From: a virus
IMG/VR virus record: IMGVR_UViG_3300044621_000984
Span: 1-34,155 of that record
Length of the DNA: 34,155 nucleotides
Direction: 5' to 3' (one strand)
The notes beneath the pieces are model-generated. The model had not been told where the DNA came from and did not search any database. It worked only from the letters and a program-made list of their open reading frames with translations. The translations under genes and the position numbers were made by a program. Positions 16,701 through 22,358 of this stretch are shown one piece after another. Each line of letters begins with the position of its first letter. Position 1 is the first letter of the stretch.

Positions 16701-17389
16701 AACTGCTCTGTTGTTCTTTTAGCTGCTTCTTGAGCATCTCTATAGGTGCGCTCAGAACGTGAAGCAGAAATTTTTGCATCAGCAAGATTTTCTTCTGCTT
16801 CCACTTGCCGCTGAGTTAGTTGAGCAAGAAGTTCTGGCTTTGCTTCTGTTTGTAGGCGCTCAAGTTTTAATGAGGCATCAGCTACTCTACGTTTGGCTGC
16901 TGCAATAGCTTTCTCATTGCTAGCAGATGCCTTTTGAGTCTTTAGTCCAGCAGCTAGCGCTTGCGAAACCCCAGAGAAGGCAAGTTTTGCAACAATAGCA
17001 GCCTGAGCCACAGCACTAAGACTTCCAGCTAATACGACTAAACCACCAGTACCCACTGCAGCAGCAGTAGCACCAAGTGTAAGAAGTCCTCCACCAAGAG
17101 CACCAACGGCTCCAGCAAGTCCAGTAAATGCTGGAGCTAAGAAATAGCCTGTAGTAATTAATTTATCTAATCTGAGACGGGCTTCTTCAGCTTCTTTTCT
17201 AAATTTAGAGCCAAAAAGTCCGTTGCGCTCTGACCCACCGCTGGCTAATCCTTTTGAAAAGGAATCAGAAATATTACGACCAGCATCTTCACCAATACCA
17301 TCTAAGCCTTCAAAGGCTCTTTGGATATCAGGGCGGACGCGGTTGGTAATAGCACGGACAATGACGTGCGCTTCACCTACTACTGCCAT
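13793..17389 (-). CDS. Tape measure protein
   Basis: A 1198-aa protein, the longest of the tail block, placed just after the tail assembly chaperones. Residues 78-150 are hydrophobic and Gly/Ala-rich, with possible membrane segments. Residues 155-400 are a long charged, Ala-rich coiled-coil region. A hydrophobic segment lies at about 815-835 (GGPVGLLLLLVPLIIENW). Five 41-residue repeats fill 870-1074. The C-terminus (GGVVMPSAGGTIAQIAEAGKP, then QLAYQMRRG) is typical of actinophage tape measures. At about 1.5 angstrom per residue the predicted tail is near 180 nm. The ATG at 17389 has AGGAGGTGATAGCAC before it, a very strong ribosome site. No lysozyme or peptidase motif was seen inside the protein. 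Confidence 0.95.
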   Translation of the reverse strand: MAVVGEAHVIVRAITNRVRPDIQRAFEGLDGIGEDAGRNISDSFSKGLASGGSERNGLFGSKFRKEAEEARLRLDKLITTGYFLAPAFTGLAGAVGALGGGLLTLGATAAAVGTGGLVVLAGSLSAVAQAAIVAKLAFSGVSQALAAGLKTQKASASNEKAIAAAKRRVADASLKLERLQTEAKPELLAQLTQRQVEAEENLADAKISASRSERTYRDAQEAAKRTTEQLTKAREDALEKLQQLRFETEGAAISEKRARLEFIKARDALQRVQDLPPNSRARQEAELAFAEADLNLRKAIDRNKDLKKEEKAATAAGVEGSQAVKDAITAQRNAQESLVDAAIDKAKALKAVTDAEKDAANAAREATDDPTKSKAIRDINRQIALAVRDVADAEQDLADAQKGPGADAFADALAGLSPEAQKFVKYLISIQDEFKKLRDAAGELLFPKLETAIQNLVDNLFPKLEPLLRTTGGILGDIAIGFSNAITEAKNLENLESIWKTNDTLLLNLGKAANGFYGGLLAILAAAGPLITKFGEWVATLGETFEKTMKAKQATGELKDFFDDIERVTSGLGGAFKKAFSALGDIIDNVIAPGGSADIFIKYFDDVFTKFKNFTKGGENNEGLTTFLNGLTTNFTKILTLVGKIGEGLLQVGATPEFGVFVDKLIEAVEIFNGLGTELAKSLPSLGELVVSFAEFVSLLTESGAIKIFFDTLNGIFTVFNNFLKLPGVSTILAYAAGAFAFIRAFRLAFKAVSFFGKAVAGNVMAVKTLGGRLYSLGIRATSTAMAMDKTSIAAKLKAGALRGVGVAARFAGRALSLIGGPVGLLLLLVPLIIENWDKIIGFFKEFGPKILGFFKDFGSKIGTWFSELFTKVSSWFTETLVPFLVSLPGKYIKLVAGFWLWIFDLLGTLFTKIGSWFTNTLVPFLISIPATYIKLVSGFWLWIFDLLGGLFTKIGDWFSKTLLPYLIDTPKRFITNVSNFWSWITDLLSKAFTAISDYFTKTIAPFISGIPKKFADGAKAAWDFLSGGVKTAWTAVTDFFTKDIPAFLKTLPKKFKDGAGNIFGFLFDGVKSGFEEAKNWWNTNAAGKGFTLGGGTFLGKQVPKLDFRIPRLALGGVVMPSAGGTIAQIAEAGKPERVEPLDPNGLSKRDKAMIDYLSGGSGKGVTVNVYPSAGMDERELASLVSRQLAYQMRRGAA
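14168..14782 (-). repeat. Five tandem 41-residue repeats in the tape measure protein
   Basis: Residues 870-910, 911-951, 952-992, 993-1033 and 1034-1074 align without gaps. Shared features: (F/W)T at the start, WF or YF at positions 7-8, P at 14, P at 20, and a Trp/Phe-rich second half. The first two units are nearly identical (GFWLWIFDLLG); the last two replace this with KKFxDGA. The coding period is 123 bp. Confidence 0.9.
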
Positions 17390-17411
17390 GTGCTATCACC
17401 TCCTATTTCAA

Positions 17412-17849
17412 TTAGCCGAGCGGTGCGTCTAGAGTTCTGCCAAACGGAGTTGCCGCATCTGGGTCAAACTCTGTTGGCGGTACATATGGTTTTGTTACGT
17501 TATTTGATGGATCAAATGGAACTAGATCATCGTAAGAAGGCGAACTAGATGCGTTATTAGAAGATTTAATTCCTGCATCTATTCTGTACTTGTAAGTCGT
17601 GCCATACAACGTTCTGTAGATCACTGAACGAGACTCTGACTTTGCTGCTACTTGTTCTTGAGAAACAATGTTTAAATCTTCCTCAAAATAGTAGTGAAGG
17701 ACGTCGACCATATCAGCCGCATCCATCTCAACTAGTTTCAGCCCGCTCACAAGTGCTTTCCCATTAACGTAAGGCCAGAGATCTACTGCCCACTCGATGA
17801 AGGCTCTGGCTGCTGCGTAGGGCGGCTTGAATACTCCTCTACAAGCCAC
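17412..17849 (-). CDS. Tail assembly chaperone, T-type second frame (probably expressed as G-T by -1 frameshift)
   Basis: An overlapping frame of up to 145 aa in the -1 frame relative to the upstream chaperone gene. It is open from 17858 and ends at TAA 17412-17414. A GTG at 17849 could start it, but no good ribosome site precedes it, so frameshift expression as a C-terminal extension is more likely. The protein contains AAARAFIEWAVDLW at about residues 12-25 and MVDVLHYYFEEDLN at about 46-59, then a Pro/Asp-rich tail. Position directly before the tape measure, and overlap with a preceding small ORF in the -1 frame, match the G/G-T chaperones of lambda and most siphophages. They hold the tape measure protein and recruit tail tube subunits. 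Confidence 0.8.
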   Translation of the reverse strand: MACRGVFKPPYAAARAFIEWAVDLWPYVNGKALVSGLKLVEMDAADMVDVLHYYFEEDLNIVSQEQVAAKSESRSVIYRTLYGTTYKYRIDAGIKSSNNASSSPSYDDLVPFDPSNNVTKPYVPPTEFDPDAATPFGRTLDAPLG

Positions 17850-18130
17850 GCAGTAATTTCACCAAGAGTATCAACGGTGACGATTTTTTCTGGGTCACTA
17901 AGAAGTGCATTGAACTTAGTCAAGCTCTCTGGAAGGAGAGTTGTTTCAAAAAAATCATTAATGGTACGTGCTACCGCTGCACCATCAGATTCATCTGCAC
18001 CTGCCACGATGTTGAGAAGTACCTTGCCCTGAATTGCTGGGCGACAGTGGAACTCTTCACCGTGAATCTTGAACGAAAGTGGGGAGTACTCCTGAGTACT
18101 TCCACCGAAGTCCTTGAATCGGTTTGTCAT
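17783..18130 (-). CDS. Tail assembly chaperone, G-type first frame
   Basis: A 115-aa protein starting at ATG 18130-18128, preceded by AAGGAAATAGG. Residues 10-30 are strand-rich (SPLSFKIHGEEFHCRPAIQG), and the rest is helical, ending in a short polar tail (PTQQPEPSSSGQ). The size, the N-terminal beta part and the overlap of 67 nt with the next frame fit the G component of the tail chaperone pair. It is not part of the mature virion in known phages. The last dozen codons are where the ribosome would slip to make the longer G-T product. Confidence 0.82.
   Translation of the reverse strand: MTNRFKDFGGSTQEYSPLSFKIHGEEFHCRPAIQGKVLLNIVAGADESDGAAVARTINDFFETTLLPESLTKFNALLSDPEKIVTVDTLGEITAWLVEEYSSRPTQQPEPSSSGQ
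17816..17824 (-). other. Candidate -1 ribosomal frameshift site
   Basis: Frame-0 codons here are CGC CCT ACG. Slipping by -1 on CCT lets a proline tRNA re-pair on CCC, and reading continues as CCC TAC GCA in the second chaperone frame. This gives a join SSRP to YAAARAF. No standard X XXY YYZ heptamer exists between 17858 and the frame-0 stop at 17783, so this is a best guess for the site, not a recognised signal. Confidence 0.3.
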
Positions 18131-18155
18131 CCTATTTCCTTTGTTTGTGTCGTTG

Positions 18156-18175
18156 CCTATTACATTTGTAATAGG
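18156..18175 (-). repeat. Perfect inverted repeat upstream of the tail chaperone gene
   Basis: CCTATTAC and GTAATAGG (18156-18163, 18168-18175) form an 8-bp perfect stem with a 4-nt loop. It lies in the 53-nt gap between the HK97 gp10-like gene and the tail chaperone start. No U-run follows on the minus strand, so it may be a mild attenuator or an mRNA processing point rather than a terminator. Confidence 0.5.
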
Positions 18176-18183
18176 TTTATATT

Positions 18184-18576
18184 TTACCCTGCCAACCTAA
18201 GGTTATCTGTGAGATAACGGTTCGGTTTCGTGCCAGGGTGCTTCACCACGTGGGCAAAGACAACTTGTCCTTTTGTTTGGAACTTAAGCATGTGTCTGCG
18301 AGTTGGTCTAATTATGTGGGGTGATGTACCGTCATGGTGTGCCCTCGCGTAGTTCAAATTTGAACCAACTCGAACATACTGACCTCGAGTGTCAGAAAAA
18401 TGACGCATGTGGAGAGAGGCACGAAGTGCTCCAGTTTGCACACCAACTTGAGATTTAGCCCCCGCTAAAACTCTTAGGCCGCGTTGTTTTAAATCTCTTC
18501 CAATAGGCCCATTTTGACTTCTAAGCAGATACTCCATACCTACTTTGTTTTCAATAAAAATTACATTTTTAGGCAT
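18184..18576 (-). CDS. HK97 gp10-like tail completion / connector protein
   Basis: A 130-aa basic protein of the HK97 gp10-like family. The marker segment is VGVQTGALRASLHMRHF at about residues 44-60, followed by a strand-turn region with YVRVGSNLNYARAHHDGTSPHII, the usual form of these proteins. They sit at the head-tail junction and are needed for completing the tail before joining. It starts with ATG 18576 one nucleotide after the preceding stop. Its length and position between the terminator-like protein and the tail chaperone are normal for the family. Confidence 0.75.
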   Translation of the reverse strand: MPKNVIFIENKVGMEYLLRSQNGPIGRDLKQRGLRVLAGAKSQVGVQTGALRASLHMRHFSDTRGQYVRVGSNLNYARAHHDGTSPHIIRPTRRHMLKFQTKGQVVFAHVVKHPGTKPNRYLTDNLRLAG

Positions 18577-18577
18577 T

Positions 18578-19084
18578 TTATGGAACCGCCATCGTGATAG
18601 TCATACGAGTTGTTTGATATCCACCCTCAGGAGGTGCAGAATCAACAGTTGCAATAACTCCCATACCGTAGGGACCATTGGTTGCCCACGAATCAAACTG
18701 ATTAATGCTCTCCATTAAAATCCACGCATCATATGCTGCAACCACTGCTGCTTCTTGAATGTCATCTGCAAGTGGAGGTTGCCCATTATTCTGCAAAATT
18801 GGAACAGAACGGGAAACTGAAATATTTAAAGTAACGCTTCTTGGGTCATTACAACGGCGTGGCTCTGTGGCTTCATCGCCTGGAGTTCCTACATACATTT
18901 GAATCATAGATACAACAAGCTGTTCACAATCGACAGCAGGGGTCGCAATGTTCCAATAGCGACGTGCTGGAAGAGGCATGTCATAAGACTCGTATACAGT
19001 GATGACTCTGTTGAGAACATCTTGCATCAAATTAGCTAGGTTCTTAGCGTCATTTGACACACCAGTAACATTTGGAAGTGCCAT
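18578..19084 (-). CDS. Probable tail terminator protein
   Basis: A 168-aa protein with no strongly diagnostic motif. It has an N-terminal helix (DAKNLANLMQDVLNRVITVYES), a strand region (SVTLNISVSRSVP), a central helix (DIQEAAVVAAYDAWILMESI) and a closing strand (YQTTRMTITMAVP). That alpha/beta order and size fit tail terminator proteins, which cap the tail tube and bind the connector. Position, between the adaptor and the HK97 gp10-like protein, supports the call. ATG at 19084 follows GGAGATAGACA. A head-closure (stopper) role is the main alternative. Confidence 0.5.
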   Translation of the reverse strand: MALPNVTGVSNDAKNLANLMQDVLNRVITVYESYDMPLPARRYWNIATPAVDCEQLVVSMIQMYVGTPGDEATEPRRCNDPRSVTLNISVSRSVPILQNNGQPPLADDIQEAAVVAAYDAWILMESINQFDSWATNGPYGMGVIATVDSAPPEGGYQTTRMTITMAVP

Positions 19085-19099
19085 TGTCTATCTCCGTCT

Positions 19100-20239
19100 C
19101 TAAGGTAGGGCTATTGGTGTTACAGGGTTACCAAGCTGATAAATGACGTTGCTAGTCAGTAAGTTAATCACTTCATCGACCTCTGGGTTACCTAAACTTG
19201 GCCGTGTTGCGTATAAATCTAAAATTCCTGGGTCACGAGTTCCAAGAATTGGAAGAAGTTGAGAGTAGTTAAGGCTAAGACGGATTGTTCCTTCAACCCT
19301 GTCTAATACTGCTGCAGTCTCAAATACTGTGCTTATTGTATTAGTATAGTTAGAGACAGTTGTAGATACTGTCCAAGCATTATCTTCTGTCAAGAAGTCA
19401 GCATTCAATTCATCTAGATAATAAACAACTGTTCCACCCTCTTGATTAAAATACAAATCAAATGCAGACAGCTCGAATGCTGGAGCTTGTCCAACAATAC
19501 GACGAGCACGAGGGGTGTCTGGAGAGAATACGCGAGAGCGTGCACGAGCCTTGTCTGGGTTTACAGTCTTGAGAAATAGGTCAATAGCATAAACACCAGT
19601 GCGAAGGTCATCAATAAAATCTTGTGAATCAAGAACTGTGTAAGTAACTCCTTGACGAGAAACCGAGGTCACACGTTGAGGGAGGGCACAGGTGTCGTCG
19701 CCTTCATACAACTTAACAAGTTCAATAGCCAACATACGTGCAGCAGCTCTACCAGCTACTGGAGGTGGGCTTCCGTATGTGTATGTAACTTCTACGTTAG
19801 ATGGAGTCCATGTGGCATTAGGGGTGCCATAAATTGTCGAGTGGTCTGCCAAGTAGTAGGTGCTTGAATCAACAATATCTCCGTCACCTGTGCGAAGAGC
19901 ATGCACTCGAACTACCTTACGACCGCGAAGTCTTACGCGACTATAGGAGGATGTTCCATCTCCTTGATAATCATGGTGAGAGTCAATTCCAAACCCTCCT
20001 TGAGGAAGATTTTCAACCTGACCATTAATAAGAGTAGGAGAATAATTTAAGTGAGAAGCACCAGTACGAAGGTAAGGGTCGTACATTGAAACGTAACGCT
20101 CAGTTACTGTAGTGGTGCCAGAAAACTTACGGCCTGACATAGCCCAGAGCATGTAAGAAGCGGTTTTGACGGCATCATAGGCATAATCAGAGTCAGCGTA
20201 GATACCCAACTCATCTGTTTCAACCCAAAGATTGCTCAT
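19100..20239 (-). CDS. Head-to-tail adaptor-like protein, extended
   Basis: A 379-aa protein. The N-terminus (LWVETDELGIYADSDYAYDA, then KTASYMLWAMSGRKFSG) resembles actinophage proteins annotated as head-to-tail adaptors, which dock under the portal. Classic adaptors of the HK97 gp6 type are only about 110-160 aa, so about 220 residues are extra here. The C-terminal third is strand- and Thr/Ser-rich (WTVSTTVSNYTNTISTVFET) and could be a surface or joining domain. It starts with ATG 20239 after GAAGAAAGGGACGAA and follows a gap with a large hairpin downstream of the major tail protein gene. The assignment rests on the N-terminal third and gene position. Confidence 0.65.
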   Translation of the reverse strand: MSNLWVETDELGIYADSDYAYDAVKTASYMLWAMSGRKFSGTTTVTERYVSMYDPYLRTGASHLNYSPTLINGQVENLPQGGFGIDSHHDYQGDGTSSYSRVRLRGRKVVRVHALRTGDGDIVDSSTYYLADHSTIYGTPNATWTPSNVEVTYTYGSPPPVAGRAAARMLAIELVKLYEGDDTCALPQRVTSVSRQGVTYTVLDSQDFIDDLRTGVYAIDLFLKTVNPDKARARSRVFSPDTPRARRIVGQAPAFELSAFDLYFNQEGGTVVYYLDELNADFLTEDNAWTVSTTVSNYTNTISTVFETAAVLDRVEGTIRLSLNYSQLLPILGTRDPGILDLYATRPSLGNPEVDEVINLLTSNVIYQLGNPVTPIALP

Positions 20240-20268
20240 TTCGTCCCTTTCTTCTCCAGATGTGAATA

Positions 20269-20318
20269 GGGGCGGGCAGGGAACCGAGTGTTAAACACTA
20301 ACGGCATCTGCCCGCCCC
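20269..20318. terminator. Large GC-rich hairpin with nested palindrome after the major tail gene
   Basis: Perfect 11-bp arms GGGGCGGGCAG (20269-20279) and CTGCCCGCCCC (20308-20318). The 28-nt loop contains a 13-nt palindrome, AGTGTTAAACACT (20287-20299). On the plus strand the stem is followed by TTTTT, a textbook intrinsic terminator, yet no plus-strand gene exists. On the minus strand it sits 15 nt after the major tail stop codon and is followed by TATTCACAT. It may end or weaken minus-strand transcription, block antisense RNA, or stabilise the capsid/tail mRNA 3' end. Confidence 0.7.
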
Positions 20319-20333
20319 TTTTTCCTACTATTA

Positions 20334-21380
20334 CTAGGCGGATGGATCCTCAGTCGACGCAATGATGAAGTCGATTGGTAGATCTGGGTTGTAGGCATCA
20401 GAGCCTGGAACGTTATATCCAGTTTCTGAACCTTGGCTATCGAAGTCAGAGACTGCGAGATATCCGCGGTTACGAGTTGCTGAACCAGCTGGGCTTACTG
20501 CTGCTGATGGAACATCAGTTGCTGTCTTAGCAAAACGGAAGGATGTTGGAGTTGGAGCTGCAGTAATTGTGTGAGTTCCGTTGAATGTTGAATCAACGCC
20601 CTCGATGGTTACTGACTGACCAACTTCGAATCCGTGTGCAGAACCTGTTGTAAGGGTTGCAACGTTTGAAGTAAGAGCCTTGTTGGTGACTGTCTTTGTT
20701 GACAAGTCGAACCAGCGGTAGAAGCCCTTTAGTCCTTCTGGAGCCCATGATGCACGAGCGTATGAATATGGACGCTCTGCTGCTACTGGGAACTCCCAGC
20801 GGCCATCTAGACCAGCATTGAACTCAGGGTTTCCAAGACCGTAACCTTCGAATGTGTTTGCAAGCAAACCATTCTCAATTACGCGGTCGCCGCTCTGACG
20901 AAGCTTTGCGTATGGGAATACCCAGTAGAAGTATGGAAGACCAGTTGCACGCTTTCCATCCTTAACTGCGTAAGACCAAACTTCAATTGCAACGCCATTG
21001 CCAGCAGGGTCATCGCCAACGGCTGGTGCGGCCCAACCGACTGACTTGTTGTCAGGTGATGCATAAGAACCAAAATTCTTGCGGAGAAGTAGACCGCCAG
21101 ACATTAGAGCTGAAAGCTCTGAGTCTGGTTCGCAAATCGCGATCTCCATAGTGATGCGCTTTAGTGTGTCTGGGGCCTTGTATGACACGCATACAGTACC
21201 GTCAGCAGACTTTTCAACGATTTCGTCACCCTCTTCATATTCAGGGGTGAATGATGCGCGAAGAAACGCCGAGGTGGTGTAAGAGTCACCTGCTCCATTG
21301 AGCAAGTTACCAGCGGCGTCCAGTCGAGTGACTCGGATCGCCACACCTTGGACGCTAGCCGCGTAGTCCTGTGTAGCCAT
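20334..21380 (-). CDS. Major tail (tube) protein with C-terminal repeat domain
   Basis: A 348-aa protein. Residues 1-225 have the strand-rich pattern of siphophage tube proteins (GVAIRVTRLDAAGN, YEEGDEIVEKSADGT, VEVWSYAV-like and PYFYWVFPYAKL). Residues 229-300 are one copy of the HGF-type repeat (ATLTTGSAHGFEVGQSVTIE, then NGTHTIT and TPTSFRF) found in Dit and hub. C-terminal additions on tube proteins, such as Ig-like domains, commonly decorate the tail surface, so several hundred copies of this domain would be displayed. Residues 301-348 are a short polar tail. ATG at 21380 has AAGGAGCACACTGGA upstream. It lies between the second capsid-like gene and the adaptor. A decoration or head protein role is less likely. 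Confidence 0.75.
   Translation of the reverse strand: MATQDYAASVQGVAIRVTRLDAAGNLLNGAGDSYTTSAFLRASFTPEYEEGDEIVEKSADGTVCVSYKAPDTLKRITMEIAICEPDSELSALMSGGLLLRKNFGSYASPDNKSVGWAAPAVGDDPAGNGVAIEVWSYAVKDGKRATGLPYFYWVFPYAKLRQSGDRVIENGLLANTFEGYGLGNPEFNAGLDGRWEFPVAAERPYSYARASWAPEGLKGFYRWFDLSTKTVTNKALTSNVATLTTGSAHGFEVGQSVTIEGVDSTFNGTHTITAAPTPTSFRFAKTATDVPSAAVSPAGSATRNRGYLAVSDFDSQGSETGYNVPGSDAYNPDLPIDFIIASTEDPSA
20481..20696 (-). repeat. Single HGF-type repeat domain in the major tail protein
   Basis: This codes for residues 229-300. It matches the Dit and hub repeats at the TLTT, HGF, G-x-x-V, VDxxFNGT, IT and PTxTSFRF positions, and like several of them it ends with a DVPSAAV segment (compare DVPASAV in the minor tail protein). 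Confidence 0.88.
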
Positions 21381-21415
21381 TCCAGTGTGCTCCTTATTCT
21401 ATGTTGTTGTTGCTT

Positions 21416-22306
21416 TTAGTCATTAGGAAGTGTCACTCGCATTGCGTAATGAATTGACGGATCTGCATACGCAGCTGCAGGGCGGTAAGCCTTAATCCGC
21501 ATGTTATTAATTGTAACATCTGCACCTTGAGCTAAGTTTTCGTTCACAATCTCGATTTTTCCGAGGTGCACGTCAACCATGCTAGTTGCATAAATCCACT
21601 TGTTGGTAGCAGATGCGGCAGCATTTGTATCACCAATAGGACCGTTACCTGTATAACCTGAACCAATGACAACATGAGTACCAAGACGTGTCATAGCACT
21701 TCCTGAATTCTCATTCTCACCCTTCTTATAAATAAGACGGGAGCCTAGAATTGAAGCCACATCACGAGTCATGTGGATAACTGCATTCTCACCTGTAGGT
21801 GATTCAGCAATTGCTTGTTCTAAGATCATTAGGGCATTCTCTGGCTTCTTAGCACCAGAAACTGGAATAGTTGCAGCACCTGTCTTGCTGAGATACATGT
21901 TGCCATTGGCAGATGATTCAGCTCGAGCGGCTGCTCCTTCCCAGAATTCTCTTTCTACTGCCTTCTGTGTTGCTGCCTCAAGCGCTTTAACTACTTGCGC
22001 GAAGCGGTCTTCTCCAGGAAGGCTAAATGTTGAATCAAATAGTTCTACATCTACGATGAATGGGATGTAGTCAATGTATGTGGTATCTCCAGCGTTATCG
22101 CTTAGAGTTCCGCCAGTTACAGACGCATCGTTAACTGTTAAAAGACGAAGATATGAAGGTAGAGAGTCAAACTCTTGAGCTAAACGGCGCACCCAACGCT
22201 CGTCACCTTCGCGGCCCGTGTGCTGCATAACACGGGCAACGCTTAGGAGACCGCAAGGGGCAGGAACTAGCTCATTCGCTGGGAAAACTCCTCTGAATGT
22301 TGCCAT
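21416..22306 (-). CDS. Second capsid-like protein (possible pentamer or accessory capsid subunit)
   Basis: A 296-aa protein placed directly after the major capsid gene. A helix-rich central segment (FAQVVKALEAATQKAVEREFWEGAAAR, residues about 102-128) looks like the spine region of HK97-fold capsid proteins. It is followed by NMYLSKTGAATI, a mid-protein helix ALMILEQAIAES, and a C-terminal strand block (IEIVNENLAQGADVTINNMRIKAY) resembling the P-domain end. It has no scaffold-like N-terminus. It could form pentons, as gp24 does beside gp23 in T4-like phages, or act as a decoration or alternative shell protein. The ATG (22306) has AAGGAGTAAAGAATA before it and lies within a large inverted repeat. 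Fold assignment is by inspection only. Confidence 0.55.
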   Translation of the reverse strand: MATFRGVFPANELVPAPCGLLSVARVMQHTGREGDERWVRRLAQEFDSLPSYLRLLTVNDASVTGGTLSDNAGDTTYIDYIPFIVDVELFDSTFSLPGEDRFAQVVKALEAATQKAVEREFWEGAAARAESSANGNMYLSKTGAATIPVSGAKKPENALMILEQAIAESPTGENAVIHMTRDVASILGSRLIYKKGENENSGSAMTRLGTHVVIGSGYTGNGPIGDTNAAASATNKWIYATSMVDVHLGKIEIVNENLAQGADVTINNMRIKAYRPAAAYADPSIHYAMRVTLPND

Positions 22307-22346
22307 TATTCTTTACTCCTTCGTTCCTAAGCGTTGCCTACGTGTT
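22229..22346 (-). promoter_or_regulatory. Long inverted repeat enclosing the start of the second capsid-like gene
   Basis: Arm 1 is 22325-22346, in the leader; arm 2 is 22229-22248, at codons 20-26 of the gene. They are perfect complements over 14 bp (GGCAACGCTTAGGA) plus 6 bp (AACACG), with a 2-nt bulge TA in the leader arm. In mRNA this gives a 20-bp stem closing a 76-nt loop that holds the ribosome site, the ATG and the first 19 codons. Confidence 0.7.
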
Positions 22347-22358
22347 ATTTATCGAATT

